Notes under the pieces: generated by a model | Databases searched by the model: none | What the model saw: only the letters and a program-made list of their open reading frames with translations | What the model was told of the DNA's origin: nothing | Program-made: the position numbers and the translations under genes | In this document: one piece after another, positions 40,668-53,926 of the stretch | How the letters are laid out: every line of letters starts with the position of its first letter | Position numbering within the stretch: position 1 is the first letter of the stretch | NCBI GenBank assembly: GCA_003254885.1 | Contig: QANT01005968.1 | Location: 16,354 to 80,353 of the forward strand | DNA: 64,000 nucleotides | Reading direction: 5' to 3' | From: Purshia tridentata | Taxonomy: Eukaryota; Streptophyta; Magnoliopsida; Rosales; Rosaceae

Positions 40668-40745
40668 GGGGAAGCCCAGGGGCAGGGGGTCACCTTCCGA
40701 CGTTGGGGGCCGGGGTTGCCCTTCAGACCCTTGGGGGGTCGTGTC
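40668..40745. other. GC-rich island in AT-rich spacer
   Basis: A short, sharply bounded stretch rich in GGG/CCC (gggggaagcccaggggcag, ttgggggccggggttgccc, cttggggggtc) stands in otherwise AT-rich DNA. A short open frame crosses it on each strand, but neither resembles a known family. It may be a fragment of a mobile element or of organelle or repeat origin; I could not identify it. Confidence 0.5.
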
Positions 40746-43700
40746 GTATGCACCTTTTTGTTCAAATTGGAGATAAATTTTTAGTTTAGATTGATGGTTT
40801 AAGAATAGCATATTAAATAGCTTACCTTAAGAAAGCATTAGGCTGTATAAAAGTGTGAGAGAAACAACATAATGGCCACAGAAATAGGCCTTGTTACACG
40901 TGTTTCCACGTAATCTGTGTCGTGTAGTAAAATGTAGAAATTATCTATGTAAAACGGAAAAAGTATTGGCAGCCAAAAATCAAGAGGGACATGATTACCA
41001 CATTAATAATCATAAGCAAGAGAATAATAAACATTATCTGTAGTACCAACTTGTCACATAATTAAATGTCAAACTAATAATAAGCTTCAATCTCGATGAG
41101 AACTGAAGTCGAGAGCATGAGAGATATAAGCTATTTTTTTGTTGCTCATGATCAGTTGATATGATGGGTTTAGTGTTCGTGGGCACAAAGCTGGTTTTAA
41201 AATAAGAAATTCAAATGGTGGTGGCACACTATATATAAATATTATACATATACAATGAGGACCAGATAAAAAGGATCGACTTCACAATCATAACTTTTCC
41301 TCTAAGCCAAAACCTTTTGATTGTCTTACGAATATTCAAACTCATCAACACACCAACTACTCATTAATATTCATAGACTTTATTGAAGCGCATGACTAAT
41401 TAAAAGCTACTATATTTGCCTTTTTATTTGTTAGTTGAGATCTTTAAAAAGCTCTTTAAATAAAAAATTTTTTATTTTTTTAAATAAGAGAAGAGTATTT
41501 TGGCCTCTAATTTAAAACTCAATTTCTCTCTTTTCAAATCTAAGACCCTTTCTTCTCACTTCAAACATTAATAACACTGAATTTCGTTTATAATTCTTAT
41601 AAAATTTTCATTTTATTTCCTCTAATAATAAATTTTATGTTGAATAAATTAAGCTTTATTTTCTTTTGTTTGAATAAAATTTAAATTAGATACATAGAAA
41701 AAATACAAATAATTAAAATTAGAAGAGTTTTTTGGAGAATAAAAAATTTAAATAGTAAATATTATTCTTCAAATTGCCATAAGTCAGCAATTACAATTTG
41801 AAGAGTGATTTTGTTAGAATCTTTTAGATCTACAACTGTTGAGGAAAGAATTCTCTTGTAAACATGAAAAATAAAAACATATATACATATGAGAATGGTG
41901 AGCCATTAGATTAAAAAAAACATGTTTTTTTTAGTTAAATTTTACAATTCTATAACACACATTTCTCATGATTATATATGTATACTCACCTTAGTCATAC
42001 TTTTAAGAGAATTATGCTATCACATTTACAATTCAATTTCGCTTACGTTATTCTTATATAATGAATATTTTTTTAAAAATGTGACTAATGACATCGCACT
42101 TTCTTGAAATATGTATAATATAAACATGCACAAAATTCATATGTAAATGATATGAGAGAGAGAGAGGGCGTGAGAGAGAAAGAGCACTAGAAATGGAAAA
42201 ATATTTTGCTTACCACCATTTTTTTGCGGTGAGCAAAATAGCACTTGGTAGAAATGACTATCTATCCTTGCTTGCACATCAAATCAAAAGAAATATATGT
42301 CATGTTGATTTAACTTTTGATTTTGAGTAGTTTCTATCTTTTGAAGGATCACGCTAGGTAAGCTCTTGTACACTAGAGAGCCTCGATCGAAAGCAATCAT
42401 AAGCAAGTCAATAATGGCTTTACAGTACACTTTATATAATAATTAATAGAATCCACATAACTACAATATCATATCCTTAAATTATATGACCCCCCGTGCG
42501 CAGAAAACCCACAATGTGATTATGATATGGTCAAGACTTTAAGAGGGCATATATAAATATTCATGATATGGATGTCAATTTACTAATGTATTAATCTAGG
42601 GTCGTTTCTTTGTTTGACCCCACCTTTCAATTCTTTTTATTCTAATTTACCCTACTAATTCCATTCAATGCACTAGTGATCGACTAGTGACCAGTAGTCC
42701 CAAAATTCCAATGACTCCCACTATTAATTCTATGCTTTCGGAGCTTAATAACAACATTTTTAAAATTTAGGCCAAACCATATTTTTGTGAAATTTTTACT
42801 TTGCTTCGATTCTTTTTATTTTGACAATTTCAGTTATGTATTTTCAATATAAGATAGTAATTAAAAGTCCAACTTGTTAATTTTGTTTAAATTGATGATA
42901 GAAAATATGATATTCTTTGCATGCTAGTGACATTTCAGACATCTTACTTCACTTGTATGCCTATTTAAGCTCATACTCGCCATTGAACGCAATTAATTTA
43001 GAAAAAGAAGAAATTTTAATGTCAAACTGAAATATATTAAATAGCGAGTCAGGACTTAAATAGGCATCTCGCGTACTAAAATGTTTGGAAATACTATTCA
43101 TGCGTAAATCATGTGCTTCCACGTCAAATTTTTCACTAATAATTTAAATGATGTTAACTATTTGAACTTAGTTGCTATCATATATATGACCAAAATCACT
43201 AAAAATAAAAGTATGTACATAACCAAAGTGAAAATTTCATGAAATTGTATAGGAACTAAAAGTGTCATTTAGAAAAAAAAAAAAAACTAATTACACCATT
43301 TGCAGTCATAATTATATAGATATACACTTATATTAATAAAAATAATTATTATATATGACGGTAATACCACACACATGATAGAGAATCTGAATTCTCAAAC
43401 TAAATTAAGGAAAATTAAATACCTATTTTATGAGCAATATTAACATAACATGTAAGAGTTTCAAAACTCGTTTTTTTTTTAAATAAAAAGTTCACTTTCA
43501 CTTTATCATATCTCTTAATAGAAGTAGAGGATTTGAAGTTGACAAGAACACCCTTTGGTAGATGATCCATATATCATATCTCCAAATTAAGAGTACAATA
43601 TATTATAAGGTGGTAATAATTAGATGGGTAGTTGAATGAGACTTGCTCCCAACTTGACTTGAGCTTGAAAACCATATTAATTAAAGCAAGTCATATTATG

Positions 43701-44735
43701 ATTAAGTGTCATATGACTCATATCGAACCATTTTTGCGTATGTTGAATACCATTCAAGTCTCCATCTACACAAGTAGGTGGGTTTGGATTTCAAGGTCAA
43801 TCTTTTAACCTATTTCTGTGATCAATATGTACCTAGATAACCAGATGGCATCACAGCACAATCTTACAAAATTCTGGAAAAAATTATTTCCAAATTTACA
43901 TAATTACGTTTGCCATATTAGTAGGAAAACTTTTAAGGTCTTTATTTGAGAAGGCAAGGTGTCATTGTCCTTATATCTTACATATAATTGTCAAAACCAA
44001 TTAATAATTAAGTTGGGAAAAATACGTTGACAATATTGAAGCAACTAGCTATGCCCCATACTAGTAGTACCTATTGGATTCTATAGAAAAGATGTAAAGA
44101 TTGGAGGTTTATTTCAAATCTAAGACACTAAAATTTTGATATAATCTTTAAACCCACAATGTATATATATATATATATATATATCACGCTTACATTTGTT
44201 TACCTCACAACTTTTGGCATTGGTTGCCTAATTGTGTAGAGCCTACGTAATATGTGTATTTTCAAAATGTTAGGTTTAAAGTGAGCCACATGCAGCTACA
44301 AACTGATCCACTGATAAAGATGCTATAATCAAGTTTTGTTTTCTTGGCTGTGGTAAGAAGTAAATGAATCTGCACCCAAATTTTGATTCTAGTCCACCCA
44401 AATCTGCGGTCTATTTTTGTGGTACAAGATTCTTTTGTGCTATCATTTTCTTGGGCCAACTCTTGACAAAAGGAAATCCAGATATTCCTTTTCTAATTCT
44501 GGCCCATTTCAGTCAGTCTGTAACTGCCTTGGGCCAAATTGTTGACTCCAAAGCCCAACCGCTTGGGTGTTCATCACTTGCCACGTCAGCTGTGACAGTA
44601 AGTACAGAGACGAACAGGCCAGAGAGCTCGACAGTCTCCCTCCTGGGTCATGCAGCTTCCAGACTAATCTTAAATCCGAACCCGAACCGTAAACGTAGAA
44701 ATTGGCAAATGATGCTTTGAAATCGGAGCCATGAC

Positions 44736-47700
44736 ATGAATCAGTCACTGTCTATGTCTTCTTCGTCTTCTCCTTCATCGACTTCGACCGGTTCGTGGTT
44801 CTCCGGCGTTGTCCGGGGCCGGTCAGACCGGTCCGGAACCGTCAAGATGGGCAACGACTCCGCTTCGGGCGGTGCAGGTGACTCTTCTGGTCCCGTTGTA
44901 CGGAAGAACCAGTTCCGAGGTGTGCTCTTCAAGTACGGTCCCAAACCTATTCAGGTCCGTTAGTTCTTATGAAATTTGAATCAAAAAATGCAAATTTATG
45001 TTACTTTTTGTCTGCAATGTGGTGCATTTTGATTCGAATTTGAGTGGGTGATTGAGTTTGATAGCTCGATCTCTGTTTGGAAGCTGGTGATTCTTTGTTA
45101 TCTGAAAAACGCATTTTTTGTACGTTGAATTTGAATGTGTTGGATAAATTTATGTCAAGCATTTGATTTTTTGCTACCAATTACTGATATCGGAATTTGA
45201 GTTGAAATTCTGGAACTTGGGTGACAAGGTTAAGATGGGTTATGGCATCATACAAGATATATGTGAAGAGTGGTAACTGTGTGAGAGCAGCATCTCAAGA
45301 ATGATAGAATTCTCAATCACTGTGATTGTCCTCACCTTTAGGAGTATAGCTTCTGTGCTTATACATGTAATTTTATAAACGATATGTTGATAATTATCCT
45401 TGCCATGCAGGTTGCATTTAAAACAGGTGATTATAGACAGCAAGTCATTTTTATTGGTGGACTGACTGACGGTTTTCTGGCAACAGAGTATGTGACATTA
45501 CATTTCTAACTTTTTTTCAAGTGGCATTGTCTTCCATCATCAATGTTAGTTTGTGTAACTAGATTACATCTTATGCATGATTTTAACTGAGAGTGGCTTT
45601 CTTCATCTAATAACAGAGATTCACTGTACTATATTGTTGGGTGCTTAACGCAGTTCTTTAAAAAAATTTAATTCCTATCATATCCTTTTTTAATGTGCTT
45701 TGCAGATACTTGGAACCTCTTGCAATCGCTTTGGACAAGGAGAAATGGTCACTTGTTCAACTACTCATGTCATCTTCATACAGTGGATATGGCACTTCCA
45801 GCTTGAAACAAGTAACTTGTTTTAAGCTATCGGATGCTTATTCTTTATCGGTTTTTGGTTCATGCATTGTTTCCTACGTTTTTAAGTACTGTAGAGTATT
45901 CCTGCAAGACTGGTTGTATCTATATTTTTAAAAATATCCATGGTGACTGGTCTAGACCTTTTCATTTTTTAAGATTCTTCATTTTTTAAGCTTTCTGTTT
46001 TCAATTGGGATAAGTTGGGCTGGAAGATATGAACTTTGGTTGATTTTTTCCTTCTCTTTTTCTTTTTGGGGCTTGGGTATTGAAGTTACGAGTTTTACTA
46101 CTTTTACTTAGAAGATACCGTTGCCTTATGTATTGAAGGATGCAATGGAACTTGATCAGTTGATCAGTCATTTTATAAACAAAGAAGATTCTGAGGGTGT
46201 GGTACTGCTTGGCCATAGTACTGGCTGTCAGGTTTGTGCTGATTGCATCTTAGACTTCAGCTTCTTAATTTAATTGGAGCACTCATCTTTATTACATTTA
46301 TTAGGAGTATAATTAAAATTCATGTTTTTGGTTATGACTCTAGGATATTGTACACTATATACGCACAGGTGCTGCATGCTCCCGAGCAGTCCGTGCTGCA
46401 ATTCTGCAGGTAGTGTACTTTCCATACTTTGATTCTTTATATTTAGAAGTTTCACATGCATTTCCCTAATAGTAAACCATTTCTTGCATCTTGGTGCTTA
46501 CAATATATTAGTTTCTGCCATGGATTAACATGCGAGAGTGACTAATTAGCAAGGTTTATCCTTATGAGTTATGATCAAATTGATATGTGTATCTAATCAA
46601 CTATGACCTAGTTTTGGTCTAGATGGTTTGCATAGATAAAACATTCCTTTATAGTGGTATCAGCAACCCACCACAGATAGACATCTTAGCTGCACGGATT
46701 CGTTACGTTACTGATCATTGATCCACAGTTGCCAGAATTGTGTGGTACTTTTGGGTTTACAGTGTGGTGGAATGCAATACGCTTCTGTGCCTAGTACAGT
46801 GTAGGCTGGGGGTTTACTTGGTATTGCTATTTGGAGTTTGAGGTTCACATACTGAGTTGCTTGTGCACAACTTGAAGCACATCTATATGTGCATGCATAA
46901 TTTATAAACACATGCAAACACACCAAATTAGTAGACTGAAGAAATCAAGGATAAAATAACTGTATTTGCGAAAATGTTGCCTTAAATTCCAGAATGTGAA
47001 AGTTCCAGCATTTGTTGTCTGATGATTGATGTGAAAGTTTTTATTCTTGCTTGTCTCAACATCTTCTGTCCTTGATGCCTACATGTTGCACCTTTACTTG
47101 AATCTTTGGTCATAATTCCAATCAAAATATCCAGGCCCCAGTCAGTGATCGGGAGTACAGAGCAACTCTTCCTGAAACAGCTTCTATGATTGACTTGGCT
47201 TCAACCATGATAAGTGAAGGCCATGGGTCTGAATTAATGCCAAGTGAAGCAGAGGCAGGAGCCCCAATAACTGCCTATCGGTGGGTATACAACCGTATTA
47301 TCATTTACTGAAGTAATAAGATAAAAATGGAATTAATAATTACCAATTTTGGGGTAATATTTATTGGAAAGAATAGGTTTGAAAATGTCACATTTACAGA
47401 TTTGCATTTGATTGCACAATATGAATTGAACTGACAATGGAAAAATTTAGAACCATACATTATCATTAGATTTTAGAAAAGCCACTATAAAGATTCTTGA
47501 TTTTGATAATGTGTATATGGTACCCTGATAATGTCACTATGAAGCAATTCGTATGTAGTGGCTTGGAAACATCTTCCACCATCGTTTTGGTATACCACCA
47601 TTTTGACACAGTATGTATATAACTGAAGATTCAAACTGGCTAATAAGTGAAATCACATGGATGCATCCTTAAGTAAACCTATTAATTTTTTGTGTGACAA

Positions 47701-49175
47701 TGTTAACTGATTGCATTTATCTGCTCTTGATTGTTATACCAACACTGAGGCCCTGAATCTGCAGATTAGACATTAACTGGTGACCTCTTTGGCTCTCTAT
47801 TTCAATCTTTTAAATCTACTTTAATTCTTGTGGATATATGTAATAGGGAAAGTAGTTATACATAGGCTCCCCATCATGGGTGTTGAGGATCATAATTCTC
47901 ATTCTCTTTATAAAATCACATATATTCGTAGTTCTTACTAGAAGGCACTGGAATTGTAAGTAAAACTGTTAAAGTTTGGTCTTTTGGGAGAGCTGATCTG
48001 TATTAATGTTTTGTTCCCTTCTACTTATAGGCTATGTGAGCTTTTTGCAACTGTGAAGAATTTAGTTAAGATCTCTTTGTTCTCATTCCCATCTTTTCTT
48101 CTAAAACTGGAAATTGTTATTAGGTGTCATTGTGATGTGTCAACAAAATTTGCACCACCTCATTAAGACATTGCCCCAATACGGTATTGTAATTCTTTTA
48201 TGCTACTCATTCTTGTCTGAAGAACTAAATGCCTTGCAGGTATCACTCCCTTTGTGCATACAATGGGGATGATGACATGTTTAGTTCTGACCTTACTGAT
48301 GACCAACTGAGGTTAAGACTTGGGCACATGGCTAACATACCTTGCCAGGTAGAGTATCTCTTATTTTATTTGCTAGGAAGAGTGTTTGTAATGTATCTTA
48401 ATTTGAAGTAAATCATTAGCTGAGATGTTCATGACTTTTAAAGAGGAAGTAATTTTTTAACATTTGGAATAAAACAATTACTATATGCTGTTGGGCAAGT
48501 TGCTAATAATACACTTTTAAGGAAAAATAAATTGGAGAAACAGGAAGACAAAGGTATAAAAATGTTGCTTAAAGATTCAGCTATGTAAACAAACCAATAT
48601 ATTATCAGCCTCTTGGTACTTATCTCTATTGGCAAGTATGTATTTTGTTTAGCTTTTGTACTGAAGGATGCTATTTTCTGGTTCGGTGCATCGCAAATTT
48701 GCAACATCAAAAAGTACAAATTAAGTCATCATATTTTTCTGCAGGTTATTTATTCCATGGCCGACGAATATGTGCCAGACTATGTTGACAAGCAAGCATT
48801 GGTCCAAAGGTAAGAAACAGAAATTTTTGCTTTTTTTTTTTTAACATTTATTTCATGTTGTTTAAGAACCTCATGTACAGACAATAATTATTTATCTTGG
48901 TTAATAATGCCTTTAAATCAGCATGCAGTATTTTCCTGTGGTGCTTATGCACACTGTGTGTGCATGTGCAAGGGTTTAATCTACAATTTGATTAAATAAT
49001 CGCATTGGTATTTATGACACTATGCAGATTGTGCAGAGCAATGGGTGGTGCGGAAAAGGTTGAAATTGAATATGGGAATCACTCCCTTTCTAACAGAGTT
49101 GGTGAAGCTGTCCAAGCCATAATTGATTTTGTCAAGAGAGAGGGACCTAAAGGCTGGGATGATCCATGGAATTAG
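44736..49175 (+). CDS. DUF1749 alpha/beta-hydrolase fold protein (UPF0613 family)
   Basis: An alpha/beta hydrolase of unknown substrate, conserved between plants and fungi. Nine exons: 44736-44954, 45411-45487, 45706-45811, 46139-46231, 46344-46409, 47135-47280, 48240-48348, 48745-48809, 49028-49175; 342 residues. The nucleophile elbow GHSTG is at 159-163 (Ser161); the likely acid is Asp279 (SMADEYVPDYVD) and the likely histidine is His312 (EYGNHSLSN). Other conserved strings: FIGGLTDGFLA, SSYSGYGTSS, QAPVSDREYRATLP, YHSLCAYNGDDDMFSSDL and the C-terminal GPKGWDDPWN. The first 40 residues are Ser-rich and poorly conserved; the ATG at 44736 is the first in frame, with others at residues 7 and 38. 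Exon 4 uses an acceptor (tattgaag) with little pyrimidine support; an in-frame alternative ending ttttacttag would start the exon at 46112 and add nine residues. Confidence 0.94.
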
Positions 49176-51970
49176 TGTGGTGCTCTATTGTCCTCCTTTC
49201 AATTCTAGATTCTTTCTTTTTTGTTCCATTTTTATTTGTCTTCTCAGTTTTTTCATTCCTTTTTTCTTCTATATATTAAAGGTCAAGTGAATGTTGAGAA
49301 CATGGTCGTTTTGTTAGCTCATCAGGAAAAGAAAGACACCATTTTCATCATTGTCCGGCTTTAGCATTTTTAAACAAACTTATGATTTGAGTGTTGGTTT
49401 CTTCTTTGAATACCCTAATAGTTTCTTCGAATGAGAAAATGTCTGACATACTGTCCTCTTGGACTATATACATATTCATCCATACCATCCAATGCAACTT
49501 AATTGTCTTTTGTGCCCTAATCTTTTGGAATTTATCTGAAGATTGGAATTTGGCTGTACCATGAAGAAGTTGGTGATAAAGCTATTAATGCTTTGCCTGC
49601 CATTACTATTAGCCATAACTTATAACCTGTCTTCTATCTTTTGGACTTTGGTGCTTCAGTGGCTGCCTATAAAAGTTGGAAATGGTTTATTGAGTAGATG
49701 GTTGGTGGGGTTGGTACACACTATCAAGTGTTCACATTTTTCTCTAAAGATGGGTCAAATTTCACAATTTCTAAGTTACTTTATGCTTAAAGAATCATAG
49801 CAAAAAGCCATTTAGAGCTTCGCGCACTTCAACATCAATTTTTCCACAGCCCATATCCACGGAGCGAAGATCTGCTGTCACCAGACCCGTTTTCTTTGAC
49901 ATTTGGTTGGCGCGTGTAATTTAATCTATTCCTTAATGATCTGCCACCAGTTCACCGGTGCATAGCACAAAAGGGTTGCTTCCATATAAACCTCACATTT
50001 AAAGGGTCAAAATCGAAAGTACCTCCTTGTCATTTGGTTTAGTTGCTCACACCTCTAATGGATAATATATTAATACCTCCAAGAAAAAGAAAAAAAATTC
50101 AAGCATTTCTTTTTTGGTCTAGTATTCAAGTCCTTGGCTAATGAGTAAGGGTTAGAATTAAATTAGATTTTCAACCTAAAGGGCAATGACCCAAAACTGA
50201 AACAGGTGATCTGGTGATGCAACAAAAAAATGACCAGGAAACCAACATCATCGGCAAAAGGGGGTTAAAACCAAAAGACAAATTAACTAATGGATAAGGG
50301 TAATTTGGTATTCCAAATTCAATAATGTGATGACACTTATACTTTTAAATTTTATCACATGAATATTTTTTTTTTTTAGGATGTCAAGTTAGCTTCTATC
50401 ACTGTTATATGCTTATAAATAAGTTTTTCTTTAACTATAACTTACAAATTATTTGCAACTATTAACACGAACACAAAACGACATACCAAAACCATATAAC
50501 GCGGCAAAAATGCTACCGTTATTGAGAGCCAACAACCCAAAACGGAAAGTAAAACAGACGCTGGTCAGCAACTAAACAAGACGAAGGACCAGACTATGCA
50601 GACACCCTATTTAAAGAAGACTACAAAACAACCAAAGAGACCCAAATATTCCAATGAATAGGGAATCAATTAGGCCCCAGTATCGACCTCAGAAGGCTGC
50701 AGATGATGGTGTCCGTGATCATGATCTTAAGAACCACATGAGATAGGTATGTTCTTTTTTTTTCCCACCTATACACTGCATTATTAGTCAACAACATTAA
50801 TTTGCATCAACTGGGTTCTAGTTTTCCAAACGTACCTCTGAGTACTTTTCTTTTTTTTTAATTTAGTAGGGAATTATTTGATTATGTGTATTCTATAACA
50901 TGAGGTTGACAATGTTATATATTCAGATTTTAATCCACTCACATCGTCTTCACGTTCAAACATTACAAATGTTATGAATCCGTCATTTTTATTACACACA
51001 TTTTCCAGACGCTGCATAACATTATACATGACGAGACGACTTCCCAACCCTCATTATCCCAGATTCTCAACAAATGACAGCTTACCAACTCTAACTAACT
51101 ACTAATCACTTTCTCCATCATTTTTAGTTATGACAGAAAATTAAAATATACTCAAAACGTATTTCTTTTTCACCGAAATTGACCCCAAAAAATGAGTGGC
51201 TTTTGCCCAAATGGGTCGGTTTCTCGGTTTTGGCCTGTTCTGTTTTCCGATCAAAAACATCTCCATGTGATTCTAGGTGGCACCATATCCCAACCCACTG
51301 TCACCAATCACATTGCACCATGAATTTATTTAATAATACAGCAAATGACATAAATACCCCCTATGTCCCACGCGGACTCTCCTTCCTTCCTATTTGTCAC
51401 CTTGTCGGTGATCCACCAATTTCGAAGTAATAACTCATCTACTCGCCACCATTTCAGAAAAAGTTAAGGGTATTTCCGTCCACAAACATTTATAGAGATT
51501 GCCCTCCTGCTGCTACCAGGAGCCTATGGGACTCCCAAAATTAGTAAATAAATTTTTAACTAAATTATTGTTAATACTGGTATTATTGTTTTAGCTTAGT
51601 ATTTATGTTTTTTCCAGAACTTATTATAATTTATGACAAACCTCCACAACTAGAGAGAAAATAGGAAAAGTGTCTTTCGGTCTTTCCTCTTCTTTGAGGA
51701 GTCTCATGTAAAGCACTGTCCTTGAAGGCATAGGATACCAAAAACAAGTATAAAAGAGTTTACTTTTGTTTAAAGCTGGATTGTATGTTTCTCTGAGTGA
51801 TTTCCGCTTTCAGAAAGAAGCAGAAAAAATCTCTAGAACATTGTATTACACACTCACACCCCAGTAAGTCCAGTCTTTAACTTCTGTTTTTGAGGGCTAT
51901 TATTGTATACACTGCCTCGTAAAAATCGAGAAAAACACATTCTTGTCGTCAAAGATAACAGCTCCTTCTT
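49176..51970. other. Intergenic region between the DUF1749 and NXPE-like genes
   Basis: About 2.8 kb. The first few hundred bases are the DUF1749 3' region. No gene is recognised; the open frames at 49543-49800 and 51179-51430 lack family features. The part from about 51650 is probably promoter and leader of the NXPE-like gene. No transposon ends were recognised. Confidence 0.5.
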
Positions 51971-52057
51971 TTGTGCAACCAAAGAAAGTTAACAGCTGCC
52001 GGCATCTGGGTTTGCTTAGTTAGTTTAATTCTTGTTGGTGTTGTTGCAGTTTTTGAG

Positions 52058-53926
52058 ATGCCAGAGAAGGGAGTAAACTGGCCTTCATCACAACCATGGT
52101 CTCCGAGGTCGAGTCCTTTGCTTCAATGGCGTGTTGGGTTGTTCACAGCTCTGGTTCTTGTTGGAATAGTGGTGGTTTGGAGCATCGATGGGAGAACTAT
52201 GCAGACTTTCATTGAAGCTACAAGGTCCAACCAAGAATACCTGACCACCAAGGTTAGTGCTTTAGCTAATAATCTCGCCCAAAACCATGAAAATTTGGAC
52301 TTTGCTACCTCCCACTCCCACATTGTGATGAATCAGACCCAGAACAAAACCAATGTGACCCAGTTCAAAACCCACTTTGATTCTCATAACCCAGTTAATC
52401 TTACCCAGTATGAACCACTTTCTGGTCAGAATTCAACAGGGGTTTCTTTAGAGTTAGATAAGAACCAGACACACCCTGTAGTTCAAGCTAGTTTGAGTTG
52501 GGTTTCAGCTGGACTAGAGCCTAACTTGACAAAGAACCTTCTAGCTCGATGGTTAGCTCCTGGAGGAGAACCATGCAGAGTTTCTCAGACAGTGGAAATT
52601 GCAATTCCTGGTTTGGATGGTAGGGATCTGATTGAGTTGTCAGCTGGTGAAACCTATGAGTTTGTTTTTCAAGCATTGGGTGATGATAAGAAGCCTCGCT
52701 GTTTAGGTGGGGATTACTTTGAGACTGATCTTTCTGGGGAGTCATGGAAATCTAGGGCTCTTGTGAAAGATTTTGGCAACGGTTCTTATTCTGTTTCGCT
52801 TCAGATTCATCCAGACTTTGTGGGGCTCTACAATCTCACTATAATTCTCCTTTATAGACATTTTGAGGGTCTAAGATTCTCACCTGGCCGGTTTGTCTTT
52901 GATAAAGAGCTTCGAAAGATTCCAATCAGATTTTACAAAGGCTCAGCTCAATTGCCAGAGTTACATACCTGCACAGAGTCTGATTTTGGAAGAGATATTT
53001 GGACTGGAAGGTGGACTAGGCATGGCAAGAATGACCATTGTGAAATTAGCAATGATGGTCGGTACCGGTGCCTAGCCCCAAATCTTCCTTGCAAAAGTCC
53101 ATGGTGCAGTGGTTCATTGGGATCATTGGAGAGTAATGGTTGGGTTTACTCTGCACACTGCTCATTTAGATTGTTTTCAGCTGATTCTGCTTGGAATTGC
53201 TTGAAGAACCGGTGGATTTTCTTCTGGGGCGATTCCAATCACGTTGACTCAATACGAAATATTCTCAATTTTATTTTGGAGCGGCCTGATATACCTTCAG
53301 TTCCTAGACGGTTTGATAGGAAATTTTCAAACCCAAAAGACCCTTCACAGGTGGTTCGAATTACAAGCATTTTCAATGGTCATTGGAATGAAACAGGAAA
53401 TTATCAAGGTTTGAATTCTTTGAAAGATGAAGGATTTAGGAATTTGTTAAAGAAGTACTTCTCAGAAGACACGGTTCCAGATACTATAGTCATGAACTCT
53501 GGATTACATGATGGCGTATTTTGGTCTAACATAAGAACATTCTCTAAAGGGGCAAGCTATGCAGCATCATTTTGGGTGGAAATTATGGAGTCAATAAGAA
53601 GGAGAGGATTGGTGGTGCCGAAAGTCTTCTACAGGACCACAATAGCCACCGCTGGGTATGCACGAAGTCTGGCATTTAATCCTAGTAAGATGGAGGCATT
53701 CAATTGGGTACTCTTAGACAAATTGAAGGAATCTGGGATCCTTTCTGGTGTGATTGATAATTTTGATATGACCTTCCCATGGCATTATGATAATCGGTGC
53801 AATGATGGTGTGCACTATGGCCGAGCTCCTGCCAAGATGAAGTGGAGGGACGGCCAAATTGGGCACCAGTATTTTGTGGACCTTATGTTGGATCATATAC
53901 TGTTGAATGCACTCTGTGCAAGATAG
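52058..53926 (+). CDS. NXPE-like SGNH-fold type II membrane protein (plant), function unknown
   Basis: Single-exon coding region of 622 residues if started at the ATG at 52058; the frame is open back to about 51959 but has no ATG there. A membrane helix (about residues 27-47, VGLFTALVLVGIVVVW) suggests a type II Golgi protein, followed by a low-complexity lumenal stem rich in N-x-T/S sites (NQTQNKTNVT, NLTQ, NQTH). Residues about 180-280 resemble the filamin/Ig-like part of NXPE proteins (SAGETYEFVFQALG, GNGSYSVSLQ, FVGLYNLTI). The C-terminal half has the SGNH/PC-esterase pattern: GDS near 391 (FFWGDSNHVDS), NSG near 480 (VMNSGLHDG) and DGVH near 582 (CNDGVHYG). This predicts acyl-esterase or acyl-transferase chemistry on glycans, by analogy with PC-esterase proteins; the substrate is unknown. 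A pyrimidine-rich acceptor (gttggtgttgttgcag) ends at 52049, so a leader intron probably removes the upstream part. Confidence 0.85.
   Translation: MPEKGVNWPSSQPWSPRSSPLLQWRVGLFTALVLVGIVVVWSIDGRTMQTFIEATRSNQEYLTTKVSALANNLAQNHENLDFATSHSHIVMNQTQNKTNVTQFKTHFDSHNPVNLTQYEPLSGQNSTGVSLELDKNQTHPVVQASLSWVSAGLEPNLTKNLLARWLAPGGEPCRVSQTVEIAIPGLDGRDLIELSAGETYEFVFQALGDDKKPRCLGGDYFETDLSGESWKSRALVKDFGNGSYSVSLQIHPDFVGLYNLTIILLYRHFEGLRFSPGRFVFDKELRKIPIRFYKGSAQLPELHTCTESDFGRDIWTGRWTRHGKNDHCEISNDGRYRCLAPNLPCKSPWCSGSLGSLESNGWVYSAHCSFRLFSADSAWNCLKNRWIFFWGDSNHVDSIRNILNFILERPDIPSVPRRFDRKFSNPKDPSQVVRITSIFNGHWNETGNYQGLNSLKDEGFRNLLKKYFSEDTVPDTIVMNSGLHDGVFWSNIRTFSKGASYAASFWVEIMESIRRRGLVVPKVFYRTTIATAGYARSLAFNPSKMEAFNWVLLDKLKESGILSGVIDNFDMTFPWHYDNRCNDGVHYGRAPAKMKWRDGQIGHQYFVDLMLDHILLNALCAR

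Larger units (their letters stand above)
36571..44735. other. Gene-poor spacer between the IPT and DUF1749 genes
   Basis: About 8.2 kb, AT-rich, with no recognised gene apart from the IPT leader and promoter on its left and the DUF1749 promoter on its right. It contains a large foldback element (38168-39469), a GC-rich island (40668-40745), and a (TA)n run at about 44163-44184. A segment near 40170-40260 (gtgacaaatccaagattttt) resembles a common degenerate plant repeat, without certainty. Confidence 0.55.
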
